From Hirundichthys speculiger (lineage: Eukaryota > Chordata > Actinopteri > Beloniformes > Exocoetidae): DNA of 64,000 nucleotides. Below, in pieces: positions 1 to 13,200 of the stretch (the stretch's first letter is position 1; each line of letters starts with the position of its first letter). Where the stretch lies: the NCBI GenBank assembly GCA_018398805.1, contig JAGFBZ010000909.1:372001-436000 (forward strand), read 5' to 3'. A program made the translations under genes and the position numbers. The notes beneath the pieces are model-generated. The model searched no databases. It was not told where the DNA came from and was given only the letters and a program-made list of their open reading frames with translations.

Positions 1-819
1 CGATTCTTGAGCTGTGGGTATAGGCAGATACTGACTACCGACCAGAGTATGATATTTAAAAAAATTGCAAAAAAAATTGCCTGACCGTAATATAATTATC
101 ATTGTTGTAAAACATGAATAAATACAGCAAATCAAAGCCATTTATATCTAATTTTAATCCCAAATAGAACAGTATAAAACAGTATTTCAAAATTAAAAAG
201 TATTTCTTTTTGCTGGCAGTGTAACGGAAGTAAACAATAAATAAATCATTAAATATAAATTACTTGGTACCGGTGGTTCCCTGGACTCACGTACCTCGCC
301 GATACAGGCATTTTTGGCAGTATCAGCATATTCCAGTGCTGGTATCGAAATGGGAACAACACTACTTAAACAAAAAATTTGTGACCTTGCTAATAGCTGG
401 TAGTAACTTAAAATAAAGTCTTGCTTCTTTTTTACATATTAAAAGCTTCAAACATCGGCCAAAAAGCAACACTTTGTTACGATTACAGTTCTTGCTGGCA
501 ATGTTTTCAATGCCTTCTGCTTCCTCTCTTCCCCAGTTTTCTTTTTTAACTTTCCATATTCAAATGTTGACAGGAGCTTTTGTCTGTGGCTCCATGAGGC
601 TTTGCGAGCCATCTGCACCTTGTTTGTTGTTTTTGACAGTGTGCTTTGTCATTACACTCCACCTTGACAATGAGTAATAGAGACCAGTATGTCCACAGTA
701 CATTTAATCAGTTCTCTTTTTAATATTTTAATATACAAAATCAAACATTATTCCATCCAGCCTTACAAGCTCTTGTGAGATATAGGGACAATTAATACAT
801 TCAGGTCTGATGCAACTTC

Positions 820-853
820 AGTGTATATATATATGTATGTATGTATGTGTGTA

Positions 854-917
<64 letters not shown>
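820..917. repeat. (AT)n / (GTAT)n microsatellite
   Basis: An imperfect GTAT/GTGT stretch grades into about 60 bases of pure AT repeat. Simple sequence, probably length-polymorphic. Confidence 0.95.
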
Positions 918-919
<2 letters not shown>

Positions 920-1541
920 CTCATTGCAATGACAGGGAAGGAGAAGAGCTACTCCATAATGACAGAGCAGGCATAGTGTTTTGACAGATTGAGGTCTCTT
1001 GCTGCCTTTGGGTAGCAGCTGCAGTTGCTGTGAGGGGATCTAAAGGACTAATGATTTACCTCTCTTCTGTTCACAACACTAACACACACTCTGTATGCAA
1101 TTACTAATGGCAACATGAGTGTTGACTTTTCTAAAAAATTCAAAAGGAACTACTTAAAGGCCTCTTATATTCATCAAATTAGTTGTCATTTAAATTTTTT
1201 GTAGCATTAAAGGTGGGGTAGGTGTTGTTTTTTTGCAACACTTTTTACAATATTGCCTGAAAACTAGGGCTGTCAAAGTTAACGCGTTAACGCGTGATTA
1301 ACGCAAGATAATTTTAACGCAACTAATTTTTTTAACGCGGATTAACGCGAGCCTTAGCCTGGCCATTGATGTACAATAGTAGAGAGGAGAGTAGGTTTAT
1401 TGAGCCTCGGGCCCCTCCGTAGTTGTAGTCCTGTAGTTCTCCGTAGTCCTGTCAAAACAGGAAGCCATGCATTGACGTCGATGTCCATGCCGCAGACAGA
1501 CAGACGTAAACATACCTCCGTTAGCAGTAATTGGGATAAAA

Positions 1542-1690
1542 ATGGATACAAAAGATACTATTTTGAATGGTAAGTTTAGCTTCAAAACCTTGCCTGATGG
1601 CTAACTCCACAAGATAAATGTTGTTTGTGTTTGCTGTCGATGTGAATTTAGTTACCACGTCCGGTCACTTGACTACTGAAATATCACTTG
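1542..1690 (+). pseudogene. hAT transposase BED-finger remnant
   Basis: Translation from the ATG at 1542 gives an N-G-K-F-S-F-K motif and then, after a stop, a C-V-C-C-R-C-E-F-S-Y-H stretch. This resembles the BED zinc finger at the N-terminus of hAT transposases. The same motif recurs in a second family copy at 31419. In-frame stops show that it is dead. Confidence 0.65.
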
Positions 1691-1717
1691 TCGGGTAATG
1701 ATAGCGCTGATGCAGAG

Positions 1718-1758
<41 letters not shown>
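1718..1758. repeat. Poly(C) tract, 41 bases
   Basis: An uninterrupted run of C within the hAT element. It generates the glycine-only reading frames on the minus strand, which are not genes. The length is likely unreliable in any assembly. Confidence 0.95.
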
Positions 1759-1759
<1 letters not shown>

Positions 1760-1899
1760 TTTGAAGCAAACCACGAAAATATTTTGTATGAAGAACATAA
1801 GAGAAAATATTGAGTATATATATAATATATAATGGATTTTGGATTGTAGCAATAAATAAACATGCATTTGTTTTGCATAAGGCGAGCATTTGTGTACTC

Positions 1900-2470
1900 T
1901 CAAGGCAAGGCAACTTTATTTGTAGAACACAATTCGTACACAAGGCAATTCAAAGTGCTTTACAGATGCATAAAATCACAAGAAGGCAAATAGAATCATT
2001 CCATACTAGCATAAAAGTAATCAATAATAAATAAAATGAATTAATAAAAAAATTAATTAATTCAATTTAAACTGAAGAGTGCAGATAAAATCCTTCCAGT
2101 CATCATCTTCACATCTAAACAGAACTATTTTCAGTCTGGATCTGAACATTGTCAGAGTTCAGGTCTGTCTCACATCTTCTGGAAGACTGGTCCAGATTTT
2201 AGGAGCATAAAACTGAAATGCAGCTTCACCTTGTTTAGTCCTGACTCTGGACACCAGCAGGAGACCACTACCTGAGGTTCTCAGAGTCCAGGTTAGTTCA
2301 TATGACTCTAACATGTCAGAGATGGACTTTGGGGCCATGAAGAGACTTGAACACAAGTAGAGCTGTTTTAAAGTCTATTCTCTGAGTAACAGGAAGCCAG
2401 AGACCTCAGGACTGGACTAATATGGTCGTATTTCCTGGTTCTAGTCAGGACTCGTATTAATAAGAGTAAT
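1900..2470 (-). mobile_element. LINE 3' end (ORF2 C-terminus plus 3' tail)
   Basis: On the minus strand, 2356-2090 encodes F-Y-A-P-K-I-W-T-S-L-P-E-D-V-R followed by F-R-S-R-L-K-I-V-L-F. This is the typical end of a fish non-LTR retrotransposon reverse-transcriptase ORF. The tail contains the common teleost motif AAAGCACTTTGAATTGCC and a CAAATAAAGTTGCC-like sequence. It is inserted within the hAT element. Family (L2, CR1/Rex1 or similar) not determined. Confidence 0.75.
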
Positions 2471-3403
2471 ACAACTTGAAAAAGATCTGTATAAGGTAGA
2501 TTTAGAACAGATAAAAATATGCGATTAATTTGCGATTAATCATGATTAACTATTGACAGTCATGCGATTAATCTGATTAATTATTTTGAGAAATTGACAG
2601 CCCTACTGAAAACCTTTTCACATTCCCATTGCACCCACTGAAATAAAATGTTTGCAAAAAAAAAAACTAAACGTTTTGGTCCAGTCTAGAGGTTATAAAT
2701 AGAGAAAAACTCTGACCATTCAAAATAGTGATCATCACTATTTTGATTGGCTGCCTAATACGTCCATCAAATATCAATGCACTCCCACCCACCCCTCCCT
2801 CCCTCCCTGTGGTTCATGTAGTCGTGAATCGTGTGAAGGCGTGGTTTCGAGGGCTGAGCTGAAGAGGAGGAGGCGGAGCCTTTGGGAGGAGGGAGGGAGT
2901 GTATATTTTCAAAATCTCACTTGAGTTGGATTGCTGGAACCATTTTTCAAACAACATCTACCCCACCTTTAACATGAGCTGAAGTTTGGCTTTAATCTGT
3001 TTTTTTTTTTCCCCCACTACCGATGAAATGGTAAAGCTCACCAGCAACTCAAAAATTTTTTTCAAACTGACAATTTGAGAGTGGTTCTTGCAGTCAGATT
3101 TTCCTTATTGGGACATATTTAAAAAGGAAAAAAAAATCTTTATTTTTATTATATGATGTGTTTGAATATTTAAGTAATGTTGTCAGATAAAACCATGGCT
3201 TTTATCAACAACTTTGTATTTAAAGCATAATTTGTATTGTTTATTTAAAATGTCATGTGCCAATGTAACCGGCTGATTAAATCATTTGAAATGTACTTTT
3301 TACAGGAGTCATAAACTAATGAATAAAAAAAACCCCCTGACTATTATTTTAACTCTGGCTCAGAAAATAATTTGGTATGGAACTTGGTTGATGTTCTTTG
3401 CAG

Positions 3404-3707
3404 GGATACCATGTGGCGGGTGTTTACTGGTGCATTATCAGTGGAAGAAAAAGGCAGCCAGCTGCTGGCCGACCTGCGAGAGATTGAATCCTGGGTGTAC
3501 AGGTTGCTGCGTTCACCGGTGGCGGTGGCAGGCCAGAGACGCGTGGATGTGGAGTTGCTGCCCCATGAACTGAAACGGCCACTTACCTTTGCGTTGCCTG
3601 ACAACTCTCGCTTCTCCTTGGTCGACTTCCCCCTCCACCTACCCTTGGAGCTACTGGGTGTGGATGCTTGTCTTCAGGTCCTCAGTTGTGTCCTGCTAGA
3701 GCACAAG
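3404..3707 (+). CDS. madd: MADD exon: start of visible coding, central DENN
   Basis: Acceptor TTTGCAG, donor AAG|gtaagg. Enters in phase 2 and ends in phase 0. Encodes D-T-M-W-R-V-F-T-G through [13 protein letters not shown] and L-L-E-H-K, near-identical to vertebrate MADD cDENN. The ATG at 3411 is internal, not a start. Confidence 0.97.
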
Positions 3708-4169
3708 GTAAGGTTTTATTTTGTTCTGTCACAGGCAGACATCCATGGAAAATAATACAATTATTTACATTTCAGCAGAGGTATTTGATTAGAATTTTAT
3801 AACGTTTTAATTATTTTATTGAACAATCAATTCTTTGAATGAACAACCAAAAACATGGACTCTAAATTAAAAAGAAAAATGACAACCCCCAATAATGTAA
3901 TCAAAACTTGCTTCACTTGAAATGTAGTTCATGGGCTCATATGTGTGGCTTCTATAGTGTTGTTCTTTGGGCTCAAAAATGTGGCCTCAACAGCCCAGGG
4001 TTCTCCACCCGTGCATATGATGGAGGAATGCACAGTGTAGCATGCAGGAGGCGTGGCCTCAATAACCCTGCTGTAAGCAATGTGTGTGTGATTGAGAAAT
4101 AGCAGAAAGTATGTAAAGATCAAGTGTACTTTCATGAAGTCTGGTTACTTTAGATTATGCGAATATGTA

Positions 4170-4213
<44 letters not shown>

Positions 4214-7200
4214 CAGTCATGGAAAAAATTATTAGACCACCATTTTTTCCTCAGTTTCTTGTTCATTTTAATACCTGGTACCACTAAACGTCATCATATG
4301 ACTAAAACAGACAGAAAAGAAAACACTGGATGCATAAAAGCAGTGTTTTTGGCAGTACAACGCCATAGCTATTAATGTAAAAACTTAAGTGATTTAGGTT
4401 ATAATCAAGAAAACCATGGAAAATGGTAAGATATCAGCTCTTAAATAAAACTCTTATGAGCAATCTTTGTGGTTATCGTTATGTTTGTCCAAACAAATGT
4501 ACCTTTAGTTGTACCAGGCATTAAAATGAACAAGAAACTGAAGAAAACAAGGGTGGATGACCATTATTATGGTTATTATATTTCTGTTGTTGGCACCTAA
4601 AGTAATTTTATGACAGTTGGTGTTTACAAAGTATAATGAGATTCACTGAGAAGGCAAACTTTTCTAAGTCAACAGCTAACCCCTAGAGCCATTAGTATTG
4701 ATGTTACAGGAGTTCTTGTTTGGCTGACGCTGGTGTGATATCACTTCAAGTTTGCATTGGTATATATTTCATTTGTTGCAGTCCCAAAGCTTTTCCATTT
4801 TCTTCATACTGCTTTTGGACTACAAAGTTAGTGTTAGGTCGAACATTATGAACTCTGTACTTTCTGTGCTTTGTAAAGGCAGTTTAGTTAAAAAGACGTC
4901 CCACCACCCCAAAATTATTTTTACTTTCCCATTCGTGTTTTTAACAGTCTGCAGATTGTGCAGAAAAACCTTTCAATCATCCATGTTTACAGTAGTTGGC
5001 CTTAAAAATCAAAGCTCCCCTACACATTTCTTCTCCTCAAGTTAAAATACAGCGAATAAATCCTTGGTCTGTGTAATAGGTTTGCATTTTGGCCTTCAAA
5101 GATTGTGAATTCTATATATCATTAAATTCAGCCAAGTGGAATTAAGCCTTTAAACTTTCAGAATTACTTCCCCTTTTAGCCTTTTGTGCTTCCATATAAA
5201 TCGATCAATGCAGAAGGACAAATGGATCAGTTTACTGGGTAACCAGGTCTGTCTATTTCAATAAGAATGTTTAAACAAAACAATGCAATTAAATTACTCT
5301 AAATTTTAAGAAATAGAAAAATGAAACTTTACATTTGTTTATTAAAACCCATTAATGATAAGTTTATCTTTATTAATTTTTCCTTTTTATCTGTTTTTAA
5401 AAGGTCATTCTTCAATCCCGGGATTACAATGCTTTATCTATGAGTGTCATGGCCTTTGTGGCAATGATCTACCCTCTAGAGTATATGTTCCCTGTCATCC
5501 CCCTGCTACCCACATGTATGGCTTCTGCTGAACAAGTAAGATTGACAGTTGGAATAAAGACATTTCTAATAAATTAGTCAGTTGTTCACAAATATTTACT
5601 TCTTTTCTTTTTCTTGAATTATGAACACTATGTTCCATTGAAACATTAAAATTATGATTTACTCATGTTTTCTCCTCCTCACAGCTCCTTCTTGCTCCCA
5701 CTCCCTACATTATTGGTGTACCGGCCAGTTTCTTCCTCTACAAATCGGACTTCAGAATGCCAGATGATGTTTGGCTTGTTGACCTTGACAGCAGCAAGGT
5801 TTGTACATCAGCAGGATGTTATACACCACTTTCTCATTTAGTGCTTTTTTTTTTTTGTAATTATCATGTGTTTTATTTGTTCTCACCCAACCATGCTACT
5901 ATTGACTGCTGTTTATCAAACATAAAACACAACCACAACTGATTAAGAAAAGACTAATCTGCTGTCAGAGGTTGGGGAATTTTTATATACATCACTGCTG
6001 TCAGAGTCCACAGTAAGAATGTTCTCCACAGTAAAATGTGTTGTCCAAACATTTCTTTTGGGAATTAAGATGGCTCTTTAGGTGCATTTCCACTAGTGGT
6101 GGTTGCGGGGTACTTTTTCTTGAAAAAAGCTTTCAGGAACCTCTTAGTCTTAACAGAAGTACCACATGTACTTGTAGGAAGGATGGGTATTCAGAGGGCC
6201 CTGAAAAACGTCTGGATTGTGGGTAGGTGCTGATTGGGTGTGCTGGTAGCAGGAGATGATGCCATTCAACCACCTAATGTCCCCTTTGTGTACGAGCAGC
6301 ATCGGCTCATTCAGTGCCACCATTATGCATAATACAAACGGCAACCAAAGCAACAATTCTCTCAGCTCCTCCAATGTTTACCTCATCATTTAAGTTTGTC
6401 TTCTTTTAATAATTTTCGTCTTTACCATCTTCTTATTGTCTTTAATGGAAGGTGACAAACAGCTAAAATGGTGCATTACCGCGTGGTATGGTCTGAAAGT
6501 TTACGTGCAACTGGCTCTGTCACTGTAAATGGAGACATGACAACTGAAAGGACTGAGGAGGAGGCTGGGCTTGTTAAAATTCCAGCCCCCCAGTTTACCA
6601 AGGCCCCCCGCTAGTGGAAACGCACCTTTTAAGCGTTAATGGTCTTAGTATTATTTTGACTTTTTGAAACTCATTTGAGTTTAGAAGCAAAAAAAATAAA
6701 TAAAAATTGAGTACTGTTTTTGGTTGCAGGTCATAGCACCTACCAATGCAGAGATTCTGCCTCCTCTCCCAGAGCCTGAAGCAGGCGAGCTTAAGAAACA
6801 TTTAAAACAGGTAATGTGTGCAATATTTATTTATTTATTTATTTTTTTTTTTTAGAGTTTTTTTGAATCTGCTACACTTGGCAGCTGGGGCACACCTCAG
6901 ACCACTGGGAATACTGTCAGCCATGACTATTTTGTAAATAAATTCCTGGAATCCAGGTAATGCTTGTGACCTTTCTTTCACCGGTAGTTGATCACACTCC
7001 TGTTAAATGTAAAAATGATCTTTCAGCAGTTTGAAGACTAGGTGTCTCCGTCGTCAGCAGAGTTGTATGTATTGCCGATGAATGTGAGAATGTTTTGAAC
7101 TGGTCTTTTGGTGCACTAACATTTTTTTTTTTCCTTTTTTTTTTTCTTTTTTTTCTTTGCATGCTCTAGCTCTTGGAGGTAAAATCAGATGCCAAGCAAA

Positions 7201-10200
7201 TTATTTAGCATTACTGATGGCAACTAATTTACCCCTCTAACCCAGTTATCTAGTAGAACATTAGAATCTGGTTCTGATTCATGGAAACACCTTGTTTTTA
7301 TTTGTTGTCCAATTATATACCACATGGCCAATTATATACCACATAGGATACTTTCATGATGTTGTGAATATTAGTACACTGATCTATGATTTCTCTACAT
7401 GTTTATTAGCCAAAAATTCCAAGCATCTCTTATTTTGCCCACTAGATATCGGAAACTTTAATAAAAAAACATGACGTTAACTCAGTGATATTGTTTTGCT
7501 TCAGTGTTTTCCACATTTTCTTTTTTTAAAACCATAAAAAGTAAAATATACTAACTATCTAATGTTCACTTTTAAATTCAAATCCTTTCTTATGTCTTCT
7601 CTTCAAACCTAATTTCAGCTGATTTCCCATGTCAGTGTTCTTTGGTTTCATACAACCTTGAATCAGAGCCAGTTTGTTAGCCGTGTGTGGCCAGCAGCTT
7701 GTTCCCTGTGCAAGTGTGTGTGACTTGACTGTCTGGTTTGTAGGAGTGTGCAAAACCTTAGTTTTTCTACTGGATGCCTTGGGAACAGTCTTGCAACGTT
7801 TATAAGTGAATGTGAGAGTTTGTCACTGAAAATGTCTTCACTGTTTTTTGATTTTATTTAGGCAAATTCCTTAGAATATATCTGCTTGTTTGAGAGTCTT
7901 TGAAAATAATAGCACTTAACTCCTGCATTACTAAGACAAATTGTCCTGACAAGTGACTGGTTATTTTTTACCTTTGCGAGCTTCAGCTCACTGAATTTTT
8001 CTGCTTGGAATTGAGATTTAATTAATGGTTTTAATTTTCTATAGCTACGTAAGTGTGCATATATTTTATCTTTGTTTCTGAAAAGATCTGCTGTTTGTAC
8101 TGTATCTGTCATCATCACTCCATTGGAACCACTGGTATTTCCCAGTTGGTCACCATGGAGAACTGTTGTGTGTCATTCAAAGGCCAGATTCTGTTGGTGA
8201 AGTCTGGTTTTTGGTAAAGTTATCACTTTGTCTGCGTTTCTCATCGTCTATCATGCAAAGCATAGAAGCTTTTCCCTTGTCTTTATTTGACCTTTTCTCT
8301 CTGTCTTCCTCAAATGTTCTCCCACCTTCCACTCATTCTGTCTGGCAAATTATCTTTCTCTTAAGAACAAAAGCACAAAATTATTCATTTTCTCCTTAAA
8401 TTGATAATGGGTAAGGCCTGACAAGGAAAAATCAAATGAAAAAAGAAACACTATTTTTGATGATTTTGGGTTTCAAGTGACATGTATACTATTTAATGTC
8501 ATTGAAAACTGACCAATTGGCTAATATTTCTGAAAGGAGACAAAGAGAAAAAAGGGAAAGGGTCGTTGGTTGTGACCTTTCAGTCATGTGCTGTTCCAGT
8601 GTCAGTCACAAAGTTGTCATCCCAGGCCTTCATGTGATTTTCCTCGCATCTCTCTTATCCCCTCCTAGTGTCTGGTTAGGTTGACCGTGATCACCCAAAA
8701 GCAGATCTTCTCCTCTGAAAATAAGGTTACCCATTTCTCCTCCTGTGGAATGCGTAATGCCCCTGCACGGATATCCTCTCTCACAACTTATTTTGCTCGT
8801 CACTACTACTTGTCTCCTGATCTCCAGACATCAACAAATTGCATAACAATGATGTAGAATGTTGCGGACTTTGTTTTGTTTTTAACACACTGCTTAGCTC
8901 TGGCTTGAGCATGACTGAATGTGCGTGCATCTATCTTGGCATCAGTGATGGCTCTTGTTATCAAAATGAGAGTAGATGACGCTTATCTCTTGATCTCTTT
9001 GACCCATCCAGGCCCAGCAACTAAATGTTCCATTATGCTAAGCTAAACATTGACTCCTGAGACTGCAGCAGTTCCCTCAAAGCAAGCAATGCATAGTGAC
9101 TTACTTCCCTTGTGCTCCTCCTTTCGAAAATAACACACCCACCACAGGCATCAACATGTGGCAACAGTGATCCTGTAAATGCTTGAAGGATCTAAGAGAA
9201 AAATCAGAAAAGTATGAAAATGAATAAAACTTTTCTGGTACTTCTTGTTTTATAGATCTCTTTTTAGCACCCTGTGAGCTAGTAGAGGAAAACTGATTAC
9301 TTTTCAGATTAATTTCAGAAAGTTGATCACATTGTAAACATTTAAAACAAGATTTTCAATGCAAATCTTCATTCTCTCTTAATGGATTTAATATTTTACC
9401 CCTGTAGAGAAGTTGAGCACTTGTATCACACGTCAGAATGTAAAAAAAAAAAAAAATCCAATATGTTGGTGCCATTGGTGGGTATGGTCTGTCACAGTGC
9501 TCTACCTTTAGATCTACTACTATGTCTGTAATTTGTGTCACTGTTGCCTTGTAGGCTTTGGCCAGTATGAGTTTGAACACCCAGCCCATTCTGAACCTGG
9601 AGAAGTTCCAGGAAGGTCAGGATTTGCCCCTGCTCCCACCTGGTCGAGATAAAGCTTCTCCATCTTCCACGGAGTTCAACCCTCTAATTTACGGCAATGA
9701 TGTTGATTCTGTGGATGTAGCCACCAGGCAAGTGTTGAGCATCTATATTCATTAAATCTAGGGTCATGAGGATTTCTCAGCTATTTATCTTGGGATTCTT
9801 GGAGTCGTTTTGATGCGTAATAAAATAAAACCTTTGTATTTCAGGGTTGCCATGGTGCGGTTCTTCAACTCTCCAAATGTTCTCCAGGGCTTCCAGATGC
9901 ATACTCGCACCTTGCGCCTCTTTCCGAGGCCAGTGGTTGCTTTTCAGTCAACGTCTTTTCTTGCTTCTCGGCCACGACGCTCTGCTTTTCAGAGAAACTT
10001 TCCCACACCCAGGCAGTGGAGTTCTTTGGAGAGTGGGCTCTCAATCCCACCAATCTGGCCTTTCAGAGGATACATAACAGTATAGTTACTTTAATAACCT
10101 AATTTTCTGAGTTTATGTGCACTGAATAAGTTGTATTGAATTACACTAGTCACTATCCCTCTGCGTATATCTATTTTTATAGATGTCTTTGATCCGTCTT

Positions 10201-13200
10201 TAATTGGAGATAAGCCCAAGTGGTATGCACACCAACTACAACCAGTAGTCTACAGAGTCTATGATGGAAGCTCCCAGCTGGTTGAGGCTATGGCTGGTCC
10301 CTTGGAAGATGAGGGCAATGAATCTGATCCCACGGACAGGTAAGGCAAAACGTGTTCTTTCTAGCATTATCTCTGCTATTGAGTTTTTGTTTCATTTTAA
10401 GAAATATGAGCATTTGCGAGATCAAGATTTTGTACTAGTTATGTTTAATTTCCTTCAGCGGTAGTGACAGTGAGGGTTGCGATGACTCTAGCTCGTCTTA
10501 CTCCTCACTTGGAGACCTAGTGAGTGAGATGATTCAAGGTGACATCCAGGGAGACACTTCAAGTGAGTTCCTGCTTGTTTAAGAGATACACATTTATCAT
10601 AAGCTTGTCATTTTCTATTGATATTTAAAATCTCATCTCGGTGTCAAAGGCTTGGATCCGCCCACTCATGCTGCCCTGGGAGATGCCAGTGAGGTTGAGT
10701 TTCAAGACTTCCAAACCTTAAGAGAAGATCATAGCACTGAAGGTCCACCTGGTGGGGACGGAGCTGCTGAACCCTCTGATGGTCAGCCTCTTCGATCAAG
10801 CTCCAGCACAACTGCAAGCTCAAGCCCCAGCACCATCATCCAGGGAGTCAATCACGTGTGTTATTATTCTTGCCACACTTAACATTGTCTGAACTGAATG
10901 TGTGGTTTGGTGGCATTTGTTTTGTGGGTACATCTTTAGACATGATCTACAAACCTTTTGTCATAGTTGTAAGGAAAACATTTATCCTGTTTCTATTCTT
11001 CTGTTTTCATTCATCCAGGAGCAGGGGGAGCCTCCTGAAATTGAAGCATCAGCAAGCGCCGCTTTACAGAATCCTGTCCCTGGACTGGGAAGTCAGCCAT
11101 TCCTCAGACCTGCAGCTGATGATGGTCTTGTTGACTCAGCCAACAAAAAGCAAGAGTATGACAACCCATACTTTGAACCCCAGTATGGCTTCCCCTCTGA
11201 AGATGACCCTGATGCAGAAGAGCAAGTGGAATCATACACCCCTCGATTCAACCAGAACCTCAGTGGCAACAAGTGTGTTAAACTTGTTCATCAATTGAAT
11301 GACATCTTCATCATTCAAATAGGCTCTCTGATCGACCATACAGTGTTCTTGTCATGGTCGTCTTGAATCTTTGGTGGTGTGATGTTGTTTGGTGTGAATG
11401 CTTGACAGTCTCCAAGTCAGTGTGCTCTAATGTCTGTGATCCATGGTCATGGATTATTCTTTTTTTTTTCCTTTTTTTAATTTTTGTTTAGGCCACAAAG
11501 GCCTTTACGTCCCAGTAGCCTGAGACTTCCAGGAGAGTCTGATGGAGAAGCGGATTCACGCAACAGCTCACCAAACTCCACTATTTCCAACAGCAGCAAC
11601 GATGGATTTGGAGGACTCATGTCATTTGCCAGTAAGAATACCTGACATTCATATTTGATTATTTTTAGTCCATGCTATAAAATAATGGTAACTGGGATTA
11701 ATCTTTTCAGATTTTCATCAGATACACGATCAAAGTTGCCTTTTTGATGAATTTAAGTATTAAAAGCAACATTGCCTCTTAGATACTCTTCACTTATTCT
11801 TAAAGCTGTTAATGGGCAGTTCTAAGCCTTTGAATAGATTCTGGCATATATTTTTAAATCATACCTAAAACAGAGGTACCTAGTTGTTAAATTAAACCTT
11901 ATTCTGAGATTTAAATGATAAAACTTTTTTGTTTTTCTTCTGTTTGATAAAACACATTGCAGATAAAACAATGTTAAATGTTTAACATTGTCTCTGCTTG
12001 CTAAAGCCAGTTTTTCTTCTGCACATTTTAATTAATACATGATATATCAGCTATATATCAACTCAACATAAATTTCCAAAGGTAATAAAAACATTTATAC
12101 AAAGCATCCCTAATGATAAGGCTGTGTGCAATGCTGATGTTTGTCTTTTTTTTTCTGACCTCATTAAACATTCTTCGTCTACATCTGTGAAATAACATAC
12201 AGGTGCCAGCCATCTTAAGCTATCAGATGTGGAAAAATTATGTCAATGGCTACATCAGTCTTATTATATTTTATAAAGTCTATAAAGTTAGTTTGTTAAA
12301 TATTATGTCCAATAACCTAAACTGTTTCTACAAAATATGACCATATCACAATTGTTAAACAATTTGCCTTTTTCTTTTTTTGCTTTAAGTCATATTCATT
12401 TTTACTGATAACATAATCATTTCCACTTTAGGCAATCTTTACAAGAACCATGGTTCCAGTTTCAGTCTGTCTAATCTTGCCCTTCCCAATAAGGCAGCAA
12501 GGGAGAAATCAACACCGTTCCCCAGTCTGAAAGGTAATTAGACCACTTTTTTCATCCATTGAAGTTCTGCATGAAACTTTTTACTCCTATCTTACTGCTT
12601 GTTCAGCGTGGTTAGAAATATGTTTGTTTATGAATACACAATAAGAGACATTTAAACTAACTTTTAAGATTATTTACATTTTTTTTAATTACCACTGGCT
12701 TCATGCTTGTAATTTTTTGTTAATCCTAATTAAATAATCTCTTAAAATAATAAACAAATTCCACCTGTTCATTGTCTATTTTAATAAACAAACCATAGCT
12801 ATCATAAAGTAAATTAAAATACAAAAGCAGTGCATTTTTGTGTTCATGTTTTGATTAATGTACTATTTGTTCTGTGTTTTTTTTTTTTTTTTTTTATTAA
12901 TTTTGGGGGGGTTAAAAGAATATTTTAATTTTGATGTTGAGGAGGAAATGGAGCAAGCAGGTTTGTACAATTATTGTCAGTTTTTTTTTTTTTTTTTTGA
13001 TTATTATTTTTTATAGTTTTAATAGCTTGACTTTCCTCTGGATTGCCAAACATATATGGCACTATTTAAAGGAGAATATTGAGGATATATCACTATTTTT
13101 CTCTCGAGTTCCAACAGAAAAATCCAATCAAAACAGAACACACATTGTTGTTGTGACATTTAACATGTTTTGTTCTATTTCTACTGTATTTTTTCTTAGA

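Larger units (their letters stand above)
1265..2605. mobile_element. hAT DNA transposon, defective, with 8-bp target duplication
   Basis: The ends are inverted repeats, TAGGGCTGTCAA and TTGACAGCCCTA. They are flanked by a perfect 8-bp direct repeat, CTGAAAAC (1257-1264 and 2606-2613), diagnostic of hAT insertion. Sub-terminal AACGCG / GCGATTAAT motifs recur inside both ends. The interior has a decayed transposase N-terminus, a 41-base poly(C) tract and a LINE fragment. It sits inside the TTAA-flanked MITE and is therefore younger than it. Confidence 0.9.
1211..2968. mobile_element. TTAA-flanked MITE (outer layer of a nest)
   Basis: Both ends carry an inverted repeat, AGGTGGGGTAGRTGTTGTTT, and each is directly bordered by TTAA (1207-1210 and 2969-2972). 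That is the target-site pattern of piggyBac-type elements. Subtracting the hAT insertion and its target duplication leaves about 400 bp, with no coding capacity and a G/C-rich stretch near 2830-2910. Superfamily assignment rests only on the TTAA and is uncertain. Confidence 0.7.
1..3403 (+). other. MADD upstream intron (no coding exon seen)
   Basis: Taken as the intron before the first visible MADD exon. It contains an (AT)n microsatellite and a nested transposon block at 1.2-3.0 kb. I searched for the conserved uDENN/linker residues that precede D-T-M-W in MADD and did not see them, so the earlier exons lie outside the window. Short ORFs here are not gene-like. Confidence 0.6.

Noticed and set aside
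1665..1943. Glycine-rich reading frames on the minus strand
   Set aside because: They are translations of a 41-base poly(C) tract inside a hAT element, not proteins.
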